In this document: positions 9,451 through 17,469 of the stretch, one piece after another
How the letters are laid out: each line of letters starts with the position of its first letter
Position numbering within the stretch: position 1 is the first letter of the stretch
Source of the DNA: Polynucleobacter meluiroseus
GTDB lineage: Bacteria; Pseudomonadota; Gammaproteobacteria; Burkholderiales; Burkholderiaceae
Length of the DNA: 64,000 nt
Assembly (NCBI RefSeq): GCF_900205755.1
Contig: NZ_OANS01000005.1
Coordinates: 62,001 to 126,000 of the forward strand
Reading direction: 5' to 3'
Made by a program: the position numbers and the translations under genes
Notes under the pieces: model-generated
Seen by the model: only the letters and a program-made list of their open reading frames with translations
Database searches by the model: none
Told to the model about the DNA's origin: nothing

Positions 9451-9482
9451 GGGAATAAGGAAATCACGGATTCCTTATTCCC
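9451..9482. terminator. 12-bp perfect hairpin between convergent genes
   Basis: GGGAATAAGGAA (9451-9462) and TTCCTTATTCCC (9471-9482) form a perfect 12-bp stem with an 8-nt loop. It sits between the umuC-side transcript and the convergent exonuclease gene, so it could stop both. No T tract follows on either strand, so it is not a canonical intrinsic terminator. Confidence 0.5.
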
Positions 9483-9502
9483 TCGCGGAGGTCGCAAGGT
9501 CT

Positions 9503-10171
9503 TTAGTGAGCCTCTTTGGCTGTGAGCGCTTTACGTAAGTATTCGGAGACATTGTCTTGACGCAGCATCCACTGTTTGTAATCTGCCGGCACTTGACTGA
9601 TTAACTCCCCTTTGTGTTTCCCAAAAGGCATAACAGTAGGCACCCTTGCTGTTTCGGACATTTGCCATAAAGCCTCAAAAGAGCTTGGCTTAAGCTTATC
9701 CAGAATGTGCTGCAGAATTTTTGAGCAAATCCAAACATCCGCTAAGGCGCTGTGCGCATTGCGCAATTGCTCTCTAGCACCTGCTCTTTCAAAGCAATAC
9801 AGCAGAGCACTTTGAGTATGGCTGTCGAGCTCCGGCCATAGGCTACGGGCTAGCGCCAAGGTGCAGATCCGCTTTACGTCTGGACTACCGATCGCCTCCC
9901 AATCAAAATCGATGTTGTGGCCAATCAGGTACTGCGTGGTGGTTGGTAAGGCAAATGACTGGCTGGGCGGGCAATCCACCAACTCTTCATCCATGATGTG
10001 GTGCGTCGCGAGGGCGCCCAAGCTAATGGGTTTACCAGGGTTGTACCTTTGTACCCAAGGATTGCCAACCTCCAAGGGGCTCAATGAAGTGACATCCAGA
10101 GAGGCGGCCTCGATAATGACGGCCTCTTTTTTGTCGGTGGCTTCAACATCAAAAATAATAGCTTGGGTCAT
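9503..10171 (-). CDS. ExoX-like DEDDh 3'-5' exonuclease with C-terminal DUF3820-type domain
   Basis: RNase T/DnaQ-fold exonuclease. The 222-residue protein shows all DEDDh residues: D8 and E10 in FDVEAT, D88 in GHNIDFD, H140 and D145 in HSALADV. The C-terminal MPFGKHKG, followed by PADYKQWMLRQ, is the short DUF3820-type module often fused to ExoX-like exonucleases. Substrate (DNA ends or RNA) cannot be told from the sequence. Its ATG overlaps the stop of a 32-codon upstream frame (ATGA), suggesting translational coupling. It converges on the umuDC unit. Confidence 0.85.
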   Translation of the reverse strand: MTQAIIFDVEATDKKEAVIIEAASLDVTSLSPLEVGNPWVQRYNPGKPISLGALATHHIMDEELVDCPPSQSFALPTTTQYLIGHNIDFDWEAIGSPDVKRICTLALARSLWPELDSHTQSALLYCFERAGAREQLRNAHSALADVWICSKILQHILDKLKPSSFEALWQMSETARVPTVMPFGKHKGELISQVPADYKQWMLRQDNVSEYLRKALTAKEAH

Positions 10172-10266
10172 AGAGCGTCTTTAAGGTAGTGAATAAGGGG
10201 TAATGCACCCGTTAAGTATCCACTTTGAGAGCCGAGTAAGTCTACAAACACATTGAAAAAGCGCAT
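10168..10266 (-). CDS. Possible 32-residue upstream ORF coupled to the exonuclease gene
   Basis: On the minus strand ATG 10266 opens a 32-codon frame (MRFFNVFVDLLGSQ at its start) whose TGA overlaps the exonuclease ATG as ATGA. It begins just downstream of the SRP RNA gene. No ribosome binding site is evident. The exact ATGA overlap is the only support. It could be a leader peptide or chance. Confidence 0.25.
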   Translation of the reverse strand: MRFFNVFVDLLGSQSGYLTGALPLIHYLKDAL

Positions 10267-10288
10267 TTGGGTATTAAAAGAGGGGGGT

Positions 10289-10385
10289 GGATGAGCCCGA
10301 CCCCCGGCACTGACAGAATTGGGTTTGGCTGCTTCGTTCCCGACCTGACCAGGTTGTCCAAACCACCATGCGGGGAGGCCCATCC
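10289..10385 (-). ncRNA. ffs: Small signal recognition particle RNA (4.5S RNA)
   Basis: Minus-strand RNA of about 97 nt. The apical domain is diagnostic: ACCTGGTCAGGTCGGGAA followed by CGAAGCAGCC (10328-10355 region), equivalent to the E. coli 4.5S segment with the GGAA-type tetraloop region and the asymmetric loop that binds Ffh. The ends (GGATGGGCC and GGGCTCATCC) pair to close a long hairpin. A -10-like TAAAAT lies at 10397-10392 on the minus strand, 7 nt before the inferred 5' end. Location beside dnaX is as in other betaproteobacteria. The ends are inferred from pairing. Confidence 0.93.
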
Positions 10386-10400
10386 AATTCTATTTTAGCT

Positions 10401-10409
10401 TGTTAGAAT
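10401..10409 (+). promoter_or_regulatory. dnaX extended -10 element
   Basis: TGTTAGAAT is an extended -10 (TG-n-TAGAAT). The hexamer ends 7 nt before the dnaX ATG at 10417, so transcription would start about at the A of ATG. It lies 12 nt from the divergent ffs -10, so the two promoters overlap. Confidence 0.5.
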
Positions 10410-10416
10410 GTAGGAC

Positions 10417-12036
10417 ATGACAGCATTGGCTTTAGCCCGTTCGTGGCGCCCTAAAACTTTCTCCCAATTGGTAGGTCAAGACCACGTGGTTAAGGCGCTA
10501 ACCCACGCCTTAGATCAGGGTCGCCTGCACCACGCGTGGCTGTTTACTGGTACACGGGGAGTAGGTAAGACCACCATTTCCCGAATTATGGCCAAAGCCC
10601 TCAATTGCACTGGTGCGGATGGCCAAGGGCGCATGACTTCTGAACCTTGCGGTAAATGTCCCGCTTGTCTCGAGATTGACGCAGGGCGCTTTGTTGACTA
10701 TATCGAGATGGATGCTGCTAGTAATCGCGGCGTGGATGACATTGCCGCCTTGCTAGAGAAGGCCGCCTATGCGCCCAGTAATGCGCGTTACAAGGTTTAC
10801 ATGATTGACGAGGTGCATATGCTCACCAATCACGCCTTTAATGCCATGCTCAAGACTTTGGAAGAGCCGCCTGAGCACGTCAAATTTATTCTTGCTACCA
10901 CCGACCCCCAAAAGATTCCAGTCACGATTTTGTCCCGCTGCTTGCAGTTCAATCTCAAGCAGATGCCAGTGCCCTTGATTGTGGAGCACTTAGAGAAAGT
11001 GTTAGCAGCAGAAACAGTTGAATATGAATCAAACGCATTGCGTGTACTGGCTAAAGCGGCACAGGGCTCAATGCGCGATGCATTGTCCCTAACCGATCAA
11101 GCAATCGCGTATGCAGCTGGCACAATTTCTGAGGCAGCGGTACGGGGCATGTTAGGCACTTTGGATGATGCTTACCTGATTCGTATTTTGGATGCCTTAA
11201 TTGCCAAAGATGGTGCGAGTCTCTTGGCCATTAGCAATGAGATGGGAGAGCGCAGCATGTCTTTCTCATTGGCCTTAGCGGATCTATCGAGTCTAATTCA
11301 AAAGATTGCCGCAGCGCAAATCGTGCCGGAATCGGTCTTAGCAGATTGGCCAGAAGCAGCAGAAATTTTGCGATTGGCAGGATTACTGACTAAAGAGGAA
11401 GCTCAGCTTTTCTACCAAATTACCATTACGAGTCGTCCTGATTTATCACTTGCCCCTGATGAGCAAACAGGCTTCGCGATGACGCTGCTGCGTATGCTGG
11501 CCTTTCGTCCCGGTCAAAGTAGTGAGCCAGTAAAGCCTCGCAGCGCTGGCGCCCCACCTGCGCCAGCGGCTCCAGTGGCGCCATCAGTGAAGCCTCAATC
11601 AGCGGCAGCACCAACTCCTCCAGCACCAACAATACCAACAGCAAGTTCAGCTGGTCGTCCCGACTGGCATGCGCTGATGCGCCAGCTACCCGTGCGTGGC
11701 ATGGTGCAGCAGTTGGCATTCCAAACGGAGTTGCTTGAGTGGAATGATTCGCCAGCCGAAGTGCGCGCGACTATTGTGACGCCGATGCCGCAGTTGGCAT
11801 CCGAAGCCTCTATCGGACGTTTAACGGATGCGCTAAGCGCCCACTTTGGTAAGCCTTGCAAAATCGTGATTGAAAAAGGTGAAGTGGAAGGCAAGACAGT
11901 AGCCAAGGTAGATGCGCAGATACATCAAGAAAAAAGACAGAATGCAGAGCAACTGATTGCGCAAGATCCTTTTATTCAGCAACTTGAAAAAGAGTTTGGA
12001 GCCAAAGTGGTTGGCGGTTCCGTTAAACCGATTTAA
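10417..12036 (+). CDS. dnaX: DNA polymerase III subunit gamma/tau
   Basis: Clamp-loader ATPase of the replisome. The 539-residue protein starts MTALALARSWRPKTFSQLVGQ, the canonical DnaX N-terminus. It has Walker A GTRGVGKTT near residue 45, zinc-binding cysteines CGKCPACLEID near 75-85, Walker B MIDEVHML, sensor 1 ATTDPQKIPVTILSRC (arginine finger region), a Pro/Ala-rich linker (about residues 365-415) and a tau-type C-terminal domain. ATG 10417 has AGGA only one base away, too close to serve as a Shine-Dalgarno. An A-rich slip-like heptamer near 11930 is out of the frame needed for programmed frameshifting. It is followed by ybaB and recR. Confidence 0.96.
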   Translation: MTALALARSWRPKTFSQLVGQDHVVKALTHALDQGRLHHAWLFTGTRGVGKTTISRIMAKALNCTGADGQGRMTSEPCGKCPACLEIDAGRFVDYIEMDAASNRGVDDIAALLEKAAYAPSNARYKVYMIDEVHMLTNHAFNAMLKTLEEPPEHVKFILATTDPQKIPVTILSRCLQFNLKQMPVPLIVEHLEKVLAAETVEYESNALRVLAKAAQGSMRDALSLTDQAIAYAAGTISEAAVRGMLGTLDDAYLIRILDALIAKDGASLLAISNEMGERSMSFSLALADLSSLIQKIAAAQIVPESVLADWPEAAEILRLAGLLTKEEAQLFYQITITSRPDLSLAPDEQTGFAMTLLRMLAFRPGQSSEPVKPRSAGAPPAPAAPVAPSVKPQSAAAPTPPAPTIPTASSAGRPDWHALMRQLPVRGMVQQLAFQTELLEWNDSPAEVRATIVTPMPQLASEASIGRLTDALSAHFGKPCKIVIEKGEVEGKTVAKVDAQIHQEKRQNAEQLIAQDPFIQQLEKEFGAKVVGGSVKPI

Positions 12037-12077
12037 AAGACATTCCGTACACAACACATATTCATAAGGATAAAGCG

Positions 12078-12401
12078 ATGATGAAAGGCGGCCTTGCAGG
12101 TTTGATGAAACAAGCCCAGCAGATGCAAGAGAAGATGAAGGTAGCGCAAGATCAGTTAGCCGCGCTCGAAGTGACTGGTCAAGCCGCAGGCGGCTTGGTA
12201 AAGGTCTCTATCTCTGGAAAATATGAAATGAAGCGCGTGCAAATTGATGCCGACGCAATGGATGATCGCGAGATGCTTGAAGACCTGATCGTGACAGCCT
12301 ATACCGAAGCCTTTAAGCAAGTTGAAGCAGCCAGTGCGCAAGTGATGTCTGGGGCAACTGCTGGTATGCCAATGCCGCCTGGCTTTAAGTTACCGTTTTA
12401 A
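12078..12401 (+). CDS. YbaB/EbfC family nucleoid-associated protein
   Basis: Small DNA-binding dimer of 107 residues. Typical features: [24 protein letters not shown] (long N-terminal helix), the central [17 protein letters not shown] and the C-terminal [12 protein letters not shown] 12078 follows AAGGATAAAGCG. It lies between dnaX and recR, the standard order in proteobacteria, and its last base is shared with the first base of the recR start (TAATG). The family binds DNA with little sequence specificity; its link to recombination here rests on context. Confidence 0.93.
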   Translation: MMKGGLAGLMKQAQQMQEKMKVAQDQLAALEVTGQAAGGLVKVSISGKYEMKRVQIDADAMDDREMLEDLIVTAYTEAFKQVEAASAQVMSGATAGMPMPPGFKLPF

Positions 12402-13015
12402 TGGCGCGTCAAGAAGTTCCACAAGATGCGCTCAGTCGTTTGATTGAGGCCTTACGAGTTCTGCCAGGAGTAGGGCCTAAGTCAGCGCAGCGGATGGCTT
12501 TCTATCTACTGCAACATGATCGCAATGGTGCGGCAATTTTGGCTAAGTCATTAGGTGAGGCGGTAGAGACCGTCGGTCACTGCGCGCGGTGCAATACTTT
12601 TTCAGAAACTCAGATCTGCGGTACTTGTGAGGATGGTCGCCGAGATCCCTCATTGTTATGTATTGTGGAAACACCGGCCGACCAAGTCATGGTTGAGCAG
12701 ACCTTAAGTTTTAAGGGAAATTATTTCGTGTTGATGGGAAGGATTTCCCCCTTGGATGGCATGGGACCCAATGAAATTCATTTTGATCGCCTTTTGAGTC
12801 GTATTGAACAGCCTGACACTGGCATACCCGTGAGAGAAGTGGTTCTAGCCACGAATTTCACTAGCGAAGGCGAGGCTACCGCGCATTACATTGGTGAGGT
12901 GCTCAAAATCAAGGGCATCAAAGTCACCCGCATTGCCAGAGGAATTCCTGTTGGAGGCGAGCTGGAATATGTGGACGCGGGCACCTTAGCAAGGGCCTTA
13001 ATGGATCGGCGTTAA
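12401..13015 (+). CDS. recR: Recombination mediator RecR
   Basis: RecFOR-pathway protein that helps load RecA at gaps. The 204-residue protein has an N-terminal helix-hairpin-helix ([17 protein letters not shown]), a zinc finger with cysteines in [16 protein letters not shown], and a Toprim domain starting [10 protein letters not shown] with EGEATAHYI. The C-terminal [16 protein letters not shown] is the RecR signature. ATG 12401 overlaps the ybaB stop. Last gene of the dnaX-ybaB-recR operon; no clear terminator follows. Confidence 0.96.
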   Translation: MARQEVPQDALSRLIEALRVLPGVGPKSAQRMAFYLLQHDRNGAAILAKSLGEAVETVGHCARCNTFSETQICGTCEDGRRDPSLLCIVETPADQVMVEQTLSFKGNYFVLMGRISPLDGMGPNEIHFDRLLSRIEQPDTGIPVREVVLATNFTSEGEATAHYIGEVLKIKGIKVTRIARGIPVGGELEYVDAGTLARALMDRR

Positions 13016-13141
13016 GCGGATTCAAATGAGCCCGTTCATTAAACCGTAACAAAAGACCGATATATTTAAGTGCTACAAGTTTGCCACCTAAGCAGTGCGC
13101 ATATCTAATTTGGCCTAGCAGCCAGCAAATCCTTATTTCGA

Positions 13142-14557
13142 ATGATCCTCAAGCATTTCTTTATCCTACTGTGTTGTTTGTGTTCATTCTCCGCACTGGC
13201 TCAAAAGGCGGGTTCAGACGCGGACCAAATTGCCAGCGTGGATCAAGAGATTAACGGTATTCCTACAGAAGGAATCTTTCTAGGCTTGCCCGCCAATGTA
13301 CATGGGCAAACTACCTATATTAATCAGCGCTACAAACCATTTAATTCACCTTATCAAGGGCAAAATAGTTTGTTGCCCGATAAGTCAATGAGCTACACCT
13401 GGTCAGGAACCTTATTTTTTGGTGCGCGCTTGACCCCCAATACCGACCTATATTTCAATCCAGAGGTTGTATCGGGAGTTCCCTTTTCATCTTTAGCGGG
13501 CCTTGGTGGATTTAGTAATGGTGAAGCAACCCGCGCGCAAGGAGCGCAGGCCCACTTTTATTCTGCTCGCGCATTCTTAAGGCAAACAGTCAACTTAGAG
13601 GGTGAGCAAGTTGAGCTAGAGAATGAGGCTAATCAAATTAGTCAGATAGTGAGCAGCAATCGCTTTGTATTTACTGCGGGGCAATTTGCTACCTTAGATA
13701 TCTTTGACGATAGTCGGTATGCCAAAGATCCGCGCGTTCAGTTTATGAACTGGGGCAACATGACTTACTTGGCCTACGATTATGCAGCTGACTCACGGGG
13801 TTATGGCTGGGGCTTGGCAGGTGAGTGGTATCAAGATAATTGGGTATTTCGGGCATCGCGCATGACCACGCCCGCAACCCCCAATGCGCAACCCATTAAC
13901 TGGCATATTTTTTCAGCCTATGGCGACCAAATCGAAGTAGAGCGCGGTCACTTTATTGGCGACCTACCCGGGAAGGTCAGCGTATTGGGTTATCGCAACC
14001 GCATGACGATGGCGCGCTTTACCGATGCAACCAATTACGTGATTGCAAATAATGCGCAAGGAACACAAGCACTTGTTAATGTCCGCAATGGAATGCAAAT
14101 CAAGACGGGTATTGGTATCAATGCTGAGCAAGCCTTGACTAAGGATTTGGGGGTTTACATGAGGGCATTCACCTCCGATGGGCATACGGAAACGATGTCG
14201 TTTGCAGAGGCGGACAACTCACTCTCAATCGGAGCGGGAATTACCGGCGATCGCTGGGGAAGACCCAAAGATACTATTGGAGTTTCCACGATGCTCAACG
14301 GCATTTCTTCTAATCGAAGAGCCTATTTGCAAGCAGGCGGCATTTCGAACTTTGTTGGCGACACTCCCTCCCCATACGCCGGCCCCAACCAGTCGCTAAG
14401 TTACAAGCCCGAGCAAATCAGTGAGATTTACTACAGCTTCCTTGTTACCAAAGGAGTCTTGCTGGCTGCAAACTATCAACATATTATTAACCCGGCCTAC
14501 AACTCTGCTCGTGGACCAGTAAATATCCTCTCATATCGTATTCATGCGGAATTCTAA
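13142..14557 (+). CDS. OprB-type carbohydrate-selective porin family protein
   Basis: Outer-membrane beta-barrel of 471 residues. A signal peptide (MILKHFFILLCCLCSFSALA, cleavage after ALA) precedes a mature chain rich in alternating aromatic/polar strands ending in the C-terminal HAEF, a typical barrel-insertion end. QTTYINQRYKPF, SGTLFFGARLTPNTDLYFNPE, FTAGQFATLDIFDDSRYAKDPRVQFMNW and AYLQAGGISNFVGD resemble OprB/alginate-type porins of betaproteobacteria. Substrate unknown. No good Shine-Dalgarno precedes ATG 13142. It stands alone before the RND efflux genes. Confidence 0.78.
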   Translation: MILKHFFILLCCLCSFSALAQKAGSDADQIASVDQEINGIPTEGIFLGLPANVHGQTTYINQRYKPFNSPYQGQNSLLPDKSMSYTWSGTLFFGARLTPNTDLYFNPEVVSGVPFSSLAGLGGFSNGEATRAQGAQAHFYSARAFLRQTVNLEGEQVELENEANQISQIVSSNRFVFTAGQFATLDIFDDSRYAKDPRVQFMNWGNMTYLAYDYAADSRGYGWGLAGEWYQDNWVFRASRMTTPATPNAQPINWHIFSAYGDQIEVERGHFIGDLPGKVSVLGYRNRMTMARFTDATNYVIANNAQGTQALVNVRNGMQIKTGIGINAEQALTKDLGVYMRAFTSDGHTETMSFAEADNSLSIGAGITGDRWGRPKDTIGVSTMLNGISSNRRAYLQAGGISNFVGDTPSPYAGPNQSLSYKPEQISEIYYSFLVTKGVLLAANYQHIINPAYNSARGPVNILSYRIHAEF

Positions 14558-14720
14558 GGAAGCCTTGTGTATCCCGTTTGTACAAGGCGCGTCATTGATA
14601 AAGCAGGCTTTTTTAAGCAAACCGGTGAGCTACAACAACCCCTTAATGACCAAAGGCATTTGATTTGTAAGAAAAAAGACACTTCATTTATCTATCCTAT
14701 AATTTGGTCAATATTTGAAT

Positions 14721-14750
14721 TTGACAAATTTTGCAAAAATCTACTATTTT
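14721..14750 (+). promoter_or_regulatory. Sigma-70-type promoter of the RND efflux operon
   Basis: TTGACA (14721-14726) and TATTTT (14745-14750) with an 18-nt spacer. The predicted start near 14757 is downstream of the TTG codon at 14715 and just before the TTG at 14769, supporting the latter as the start of the outer-membrane channel gene. Confidence 0.6.
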
Positions 14751-14768
14751 TACTATTTCGAGGCACCA

Positions 14769-16223
14769 TTGATCAATAGAAATACCAGCAAGCCCCGAAT
14801 TGCAAACATGTCATTGAGTGTTTGGTTTGTCATTGCTGGCAATGGGATGGCTTGCAGCGCGATGGCACAGGGTAACTCGTCGGTTGAAATTTTTAAAGAT
14901 GTAGAGTTGTCAGCGCCACCCCAAAGCAGTGAGTCTTATGTACCTAAGGCGATGGAGCCAAAAAAGGTTTTGGCAGACTCAAAAAGCCTTAATCAAAAAT
15001 TCAATCCCAATAACTTGGATTTGCGTCAGTTGTGGAATGAATTGCGTGCCAATAATCCTCAACTGATTGCGGCGCGTGAATCCTATTTTGCGGCCAAGGC
15101 CACTGTGCCGCAAATTGCCGCGCCAGATAATCCACAAGTCGGTTTAATTTGGTCAGGCATGCCTACGGGTTCTGCATTTGCACTGGGTACCGCAGGTACC
15201 AATCCAAACGGTCAAAATGGTTACTCCTTTGCGCAGCCCTTTAAGTTTCCTGGCAAGAAAGGTCTTGCCGCAGATATTGCTGATAAACAAGCCGAATCGT
15301 TGCAGGCGCAAAACGATAATCTTTATTTGCAATTGGGTTCCCAGTTAGCGACTTTATATTACGGCACCTTGGCTGCGCAAAAGCAATTGAAGGTTTTAAG
15401 TGATGCGGTGGTGCGTACTGAGTTGATTAAAAATATTGCCAAGGCGCGTTATTCCAATCATGCTGCCGCTTACGTTGAGTATCTCAATGCGCAAGTAGCT
15501 CAAAGTTCTGCAGAGTCGGATAAATTTAATCTAGAAAGACAGCTGGTTGTTGCTTATAAAAATATTAATGCGCTCATCGGTCGTGATCCGCGCGATAAGC
15601 TGGTGCTGACTGGCGATACCAAAACTGCCATGGGTAAGGTGCCCTCACTTATCGAACTTGAATCCTTCGCTGAAACTTCGCATCCAATTTTGAAGAGCTC
15701 CACGTTACAGCTCGATGCTGCTAAAAAAGGGGTGACTTTAGCCAAGGCCGCCTACCTGCCAGACTTTCAGGTAATTGCAACTTCTTACACGCCACGCGGA
15801 CCATTGACCTCAAACAATGGCGCTATGTACTATCAATTTGAATTCGATATTGTTATTCCACTGTATTTCTTTATCAAAGAGCGTTACGGTGTAGAGCAAG
15901 CCTTACGCAACCAAGCGGCAGCTGAATCGACTGATGTGGCTACTAAGCAGCAGATTATTTTGGGGGTAGGTAGCGCATATGCCACTTATGAACAAGCCAA
16001 AAAATATTTTGAGTTCCTAAGAGATCGTCAGGTTCCGCAAGCAGATGCAGCTTACCGTGTGGCTATTACACAATATGCCAATAATGGTCAGGGCTTCACA
16101 GACCTGCTCACTGCCCAAACCCAATTAAGGGCTTTAGAAATTCAATTAGCCCTTGCTGAAAGTAATTTATTGCAAGCTCAAGCAGCATTATTTGCCTCTG
16201 CAGGCAAAGACCCCATTGAATAG
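14769..16223 (+). CDS. TolC-family outer membrane channel of a metal RND efflux system (CzcC-like)
   Basis: Outer-membrane exit duct of the tripartite pump encoded with the next two genes. I choose TTG 14769, five bases after CGAGG, because the in-frame TTG at 14715 lies upstream of the predicted transcription start. The N-terminus then contains a hydrophobic run and AMAQ, a plausible signal cleavage site. Two OEP repeats are seen: the first around QLWNELRANNPQLIAARESYF, the second around VELESFAETSHPILKSSTLQLD-type helix sequence, with a long C-terminal helical domain. Family length. Spaced 11 bases from the adaptor gene. Confidence 0.85.
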   Translation: MINRNTSKPRIANMSLSVWFVIAGNGMACSAMAQGNSSVEIFKDVELSAPPQSSESYVPKAMEPKKVLADSKSLNQKFNPNNLDLRQLWNELRANNPQLIAARESYFAAKATVPQIAAPDNPQVGLIWSGMPTGSAFALGTAGTNPNGQNGYSFAQPFKFPGKKGLAADIADKQAESLQAQNDNLYLQLGSQLATLYYGTLAAQKQLKVLSDAVVRTELIKNIAKARYSNHAAAYVEYLNAQVAQSSAESDKFNLERQLVVAYKNINALIGRDPRDKLVLTGDTKTAMGKVPSLIELESFAETSHPILKSSTLQLDAAKKGVTLAKAAYLPDFQVIATSYTPRGPLTSNNGAMYYQFEFDIVIPLYFFIKERYGVEQALRNQAAAESTDVATKQQIILGVGSAYATYEQAKKYFEFLRDRQVPQADAAYRVAITQYANNGQGFTDLLTAQTQLRALEIQLALAESNLLQAQAALFASAGKDPIE

Positions 16224-16234
16224 GTTTAATCGTC

Positions 16235-17461
16235 ATGTTAAAAAAATTCTTAGACAAAATAAAACCCACTATTGATCCTTTGCTCACTAAAGGAAAAGTG
16301 CAGTTGAAGCAAGTGGAAGTCAAAGCGCGTGAGCAGTGGGCTAAACCTAAGATGAAATCAGGCGCTTATTTAGTCGCCACATTATTGATTGGCGTCTTTT
16401 TTGGTCAAATGCTTGCTCCTAATAAAGGCAATGAATTAAAGAGCCAAAAAATTGTGGCAGTCGATAAAGCAGGCATTATTAATATCAGCCTGCCTGGAGT
16501 GATTCTGGCTCCTGAGGTTTTCGAATTCGCTCAAAGCCTTGAGTCTAACGTCCCAGTGTCCCTATCTGTTCCGGGTAAGCTTGCCTTTAATGCAGAGCGC
16601 CTCAAAGTGATTTCTGCGCGCGCCCCCGGTCGAGTTGAGCGTATTTACGCTTTTGATGGCGCGTTTGTGAAGCAGGGGCAGGCGGTTGCTGACTTTTACA
16701 GCCCAGATTATGTGTCGGCGCAAACGGAATATATTCTCTCGGCAAGAATGCTCTCTACTTTGCAAAAAGCACAAATTGGCTCTTTGTATGAGGACGCTCA
16801 GTTCACTTTAGAGGCGGCAGCCAATCGTTTACGTGTTCTTGGGGCCAGCAATGAAGATATTGTGCGTCTTAAAAATGGCGGTGAAGCTACACCGACGTTT
16901 CCTATTCGGACGCCGATTGACGGGGTGGTGATTAAGCGCGCGGTAGATCCCGGAGCATTCTTAAATACTGGCGATATTTTGGCTACAGTTGCAGATCCCA
17001 AAAACCTTTGGTTTTTAGGAAATGTCTATGAGCAAGATGTCGGCAAAATTAAAGTGGGTGATGTATTTCATTTAAAAGTTGAATCCTTTCCCGGGCGAGA
17101 TTTTATTGCTAAGGCTAACTATGTTGGTGCCACCATCGATCCGGTGACGCATGCTTTAGTTGTGCGCTGTGAAGTTGATAACAGCGATGGTTTATTAAAG
17201 CCAGAAATGTTTGTGAGCGGCAAACTCGAAATCAGCAAAACACCCGCAATTACTTTGCCATCGACTGCCATCATTCAAGCGCGTAACTTGCGTTTCGTGA
17301 TCATTAAAACCGGACCCGATAGCTATCGTCGCTTGCCTATCAATGGCTTTGATCTGAACGCACAAGAATTTGCGGTGACTGACGGTTTAACTGTTGGCCA
17401 GAATGTGCTGATAAAGGGGGCAACCCTCCTGAACCAGCGTTTCCTGCGTGAAGAAGACTAG
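16235..17461 (+). CDS. RND efflux periplasmic adaptor (CzcB/CusB type)
   Basis: Membrane-fusion protein of 408 residues. A cytoplasmic N-terminus is followed by a transmembrane anchor near residue 45 (AYLVATLLIGVFFGQML). The lipoyl/barrel-sandwich halves are visible at ISARAPGRVERIYAFDGAFVKQGQAV and FPIRTPIDGVVIKRAVDPGAFLNTGD, separated by an alpha-hairpin; a beta-barrel domain (PKNLWFLGNVYEQDVGKIKVGD) follows. No histidine-rich metal-binding N-terminus is present. It sits between the TolC-like and RND genes with 8-11 base gaps, so one operon. Substrate is likely a divalent metal, by homology only. Confidence 0.88.
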   Translation: MLKKFLDKIKPTIDPLLTKGKVQLKQVEVKAREQWAKPKMKSGAYLVATLLIGVFFGQMLAPNKGNELKSQKIVAVDKAGIINISLPGVILAPEVFEFAQSLESNVPVSLSVPGKLAFNAERLKVISARAPGRVERIYAFDGAFVKQGQAVADFYSPDYVSAQTEYILSARMLSTLQKAQIGSLYEDAQFTLEAAANRLRVLGASNEDIVRLKNGGEATPTFPIRTPIDGVVIKRAVDPGAFLNTGDILATVADPKNLWFLGNVYEQDVGKIKVGDVFHLKVESFPGRDFIAKANYVGATIDPVTHALVVRCEVDNSDGLLKPEMFVSGKLEISKTPAITLPSTAIIQARNLRFVIIKTGPDSYRRLPINGFDLNAQEFAVTDGLTVGQNVLIKGATLLNQRFLREED

Positions 17462-17469
17462 GTCATTTA

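Noticed and set aside
10267..10383. Minus-strand ORF running through the SRP RNA
   Set aside because: Its first 39 codons are the ffs gene itself; only the last 32 codons could be a separate ORF.
11930..11936. A-rich heptamer in dnaX that resembles the programmed -1 frameshift site A AAA AAG
   Set aside because: The zero frame there reads GAA AAA AGA, so the heptamer is out of phase for tandem slippage, and it lies near the C-terminus rather than between domains III and IV.
14562..14588. Hairpin GCCTTGT...ACAAGGC after the porin gene as a terminator
   Set aside because: Only seven base pairs, a 13-nt loop and no T tract; kept as unsupported.
14715..14768. Upstream TTG extension of the TolC-like gene
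   Set aside because: It overlaps the -35/-10 of the predicted promoter and would not be transcribed from it; TTG 14769 has a ribosome binding site and a better signal peptide.
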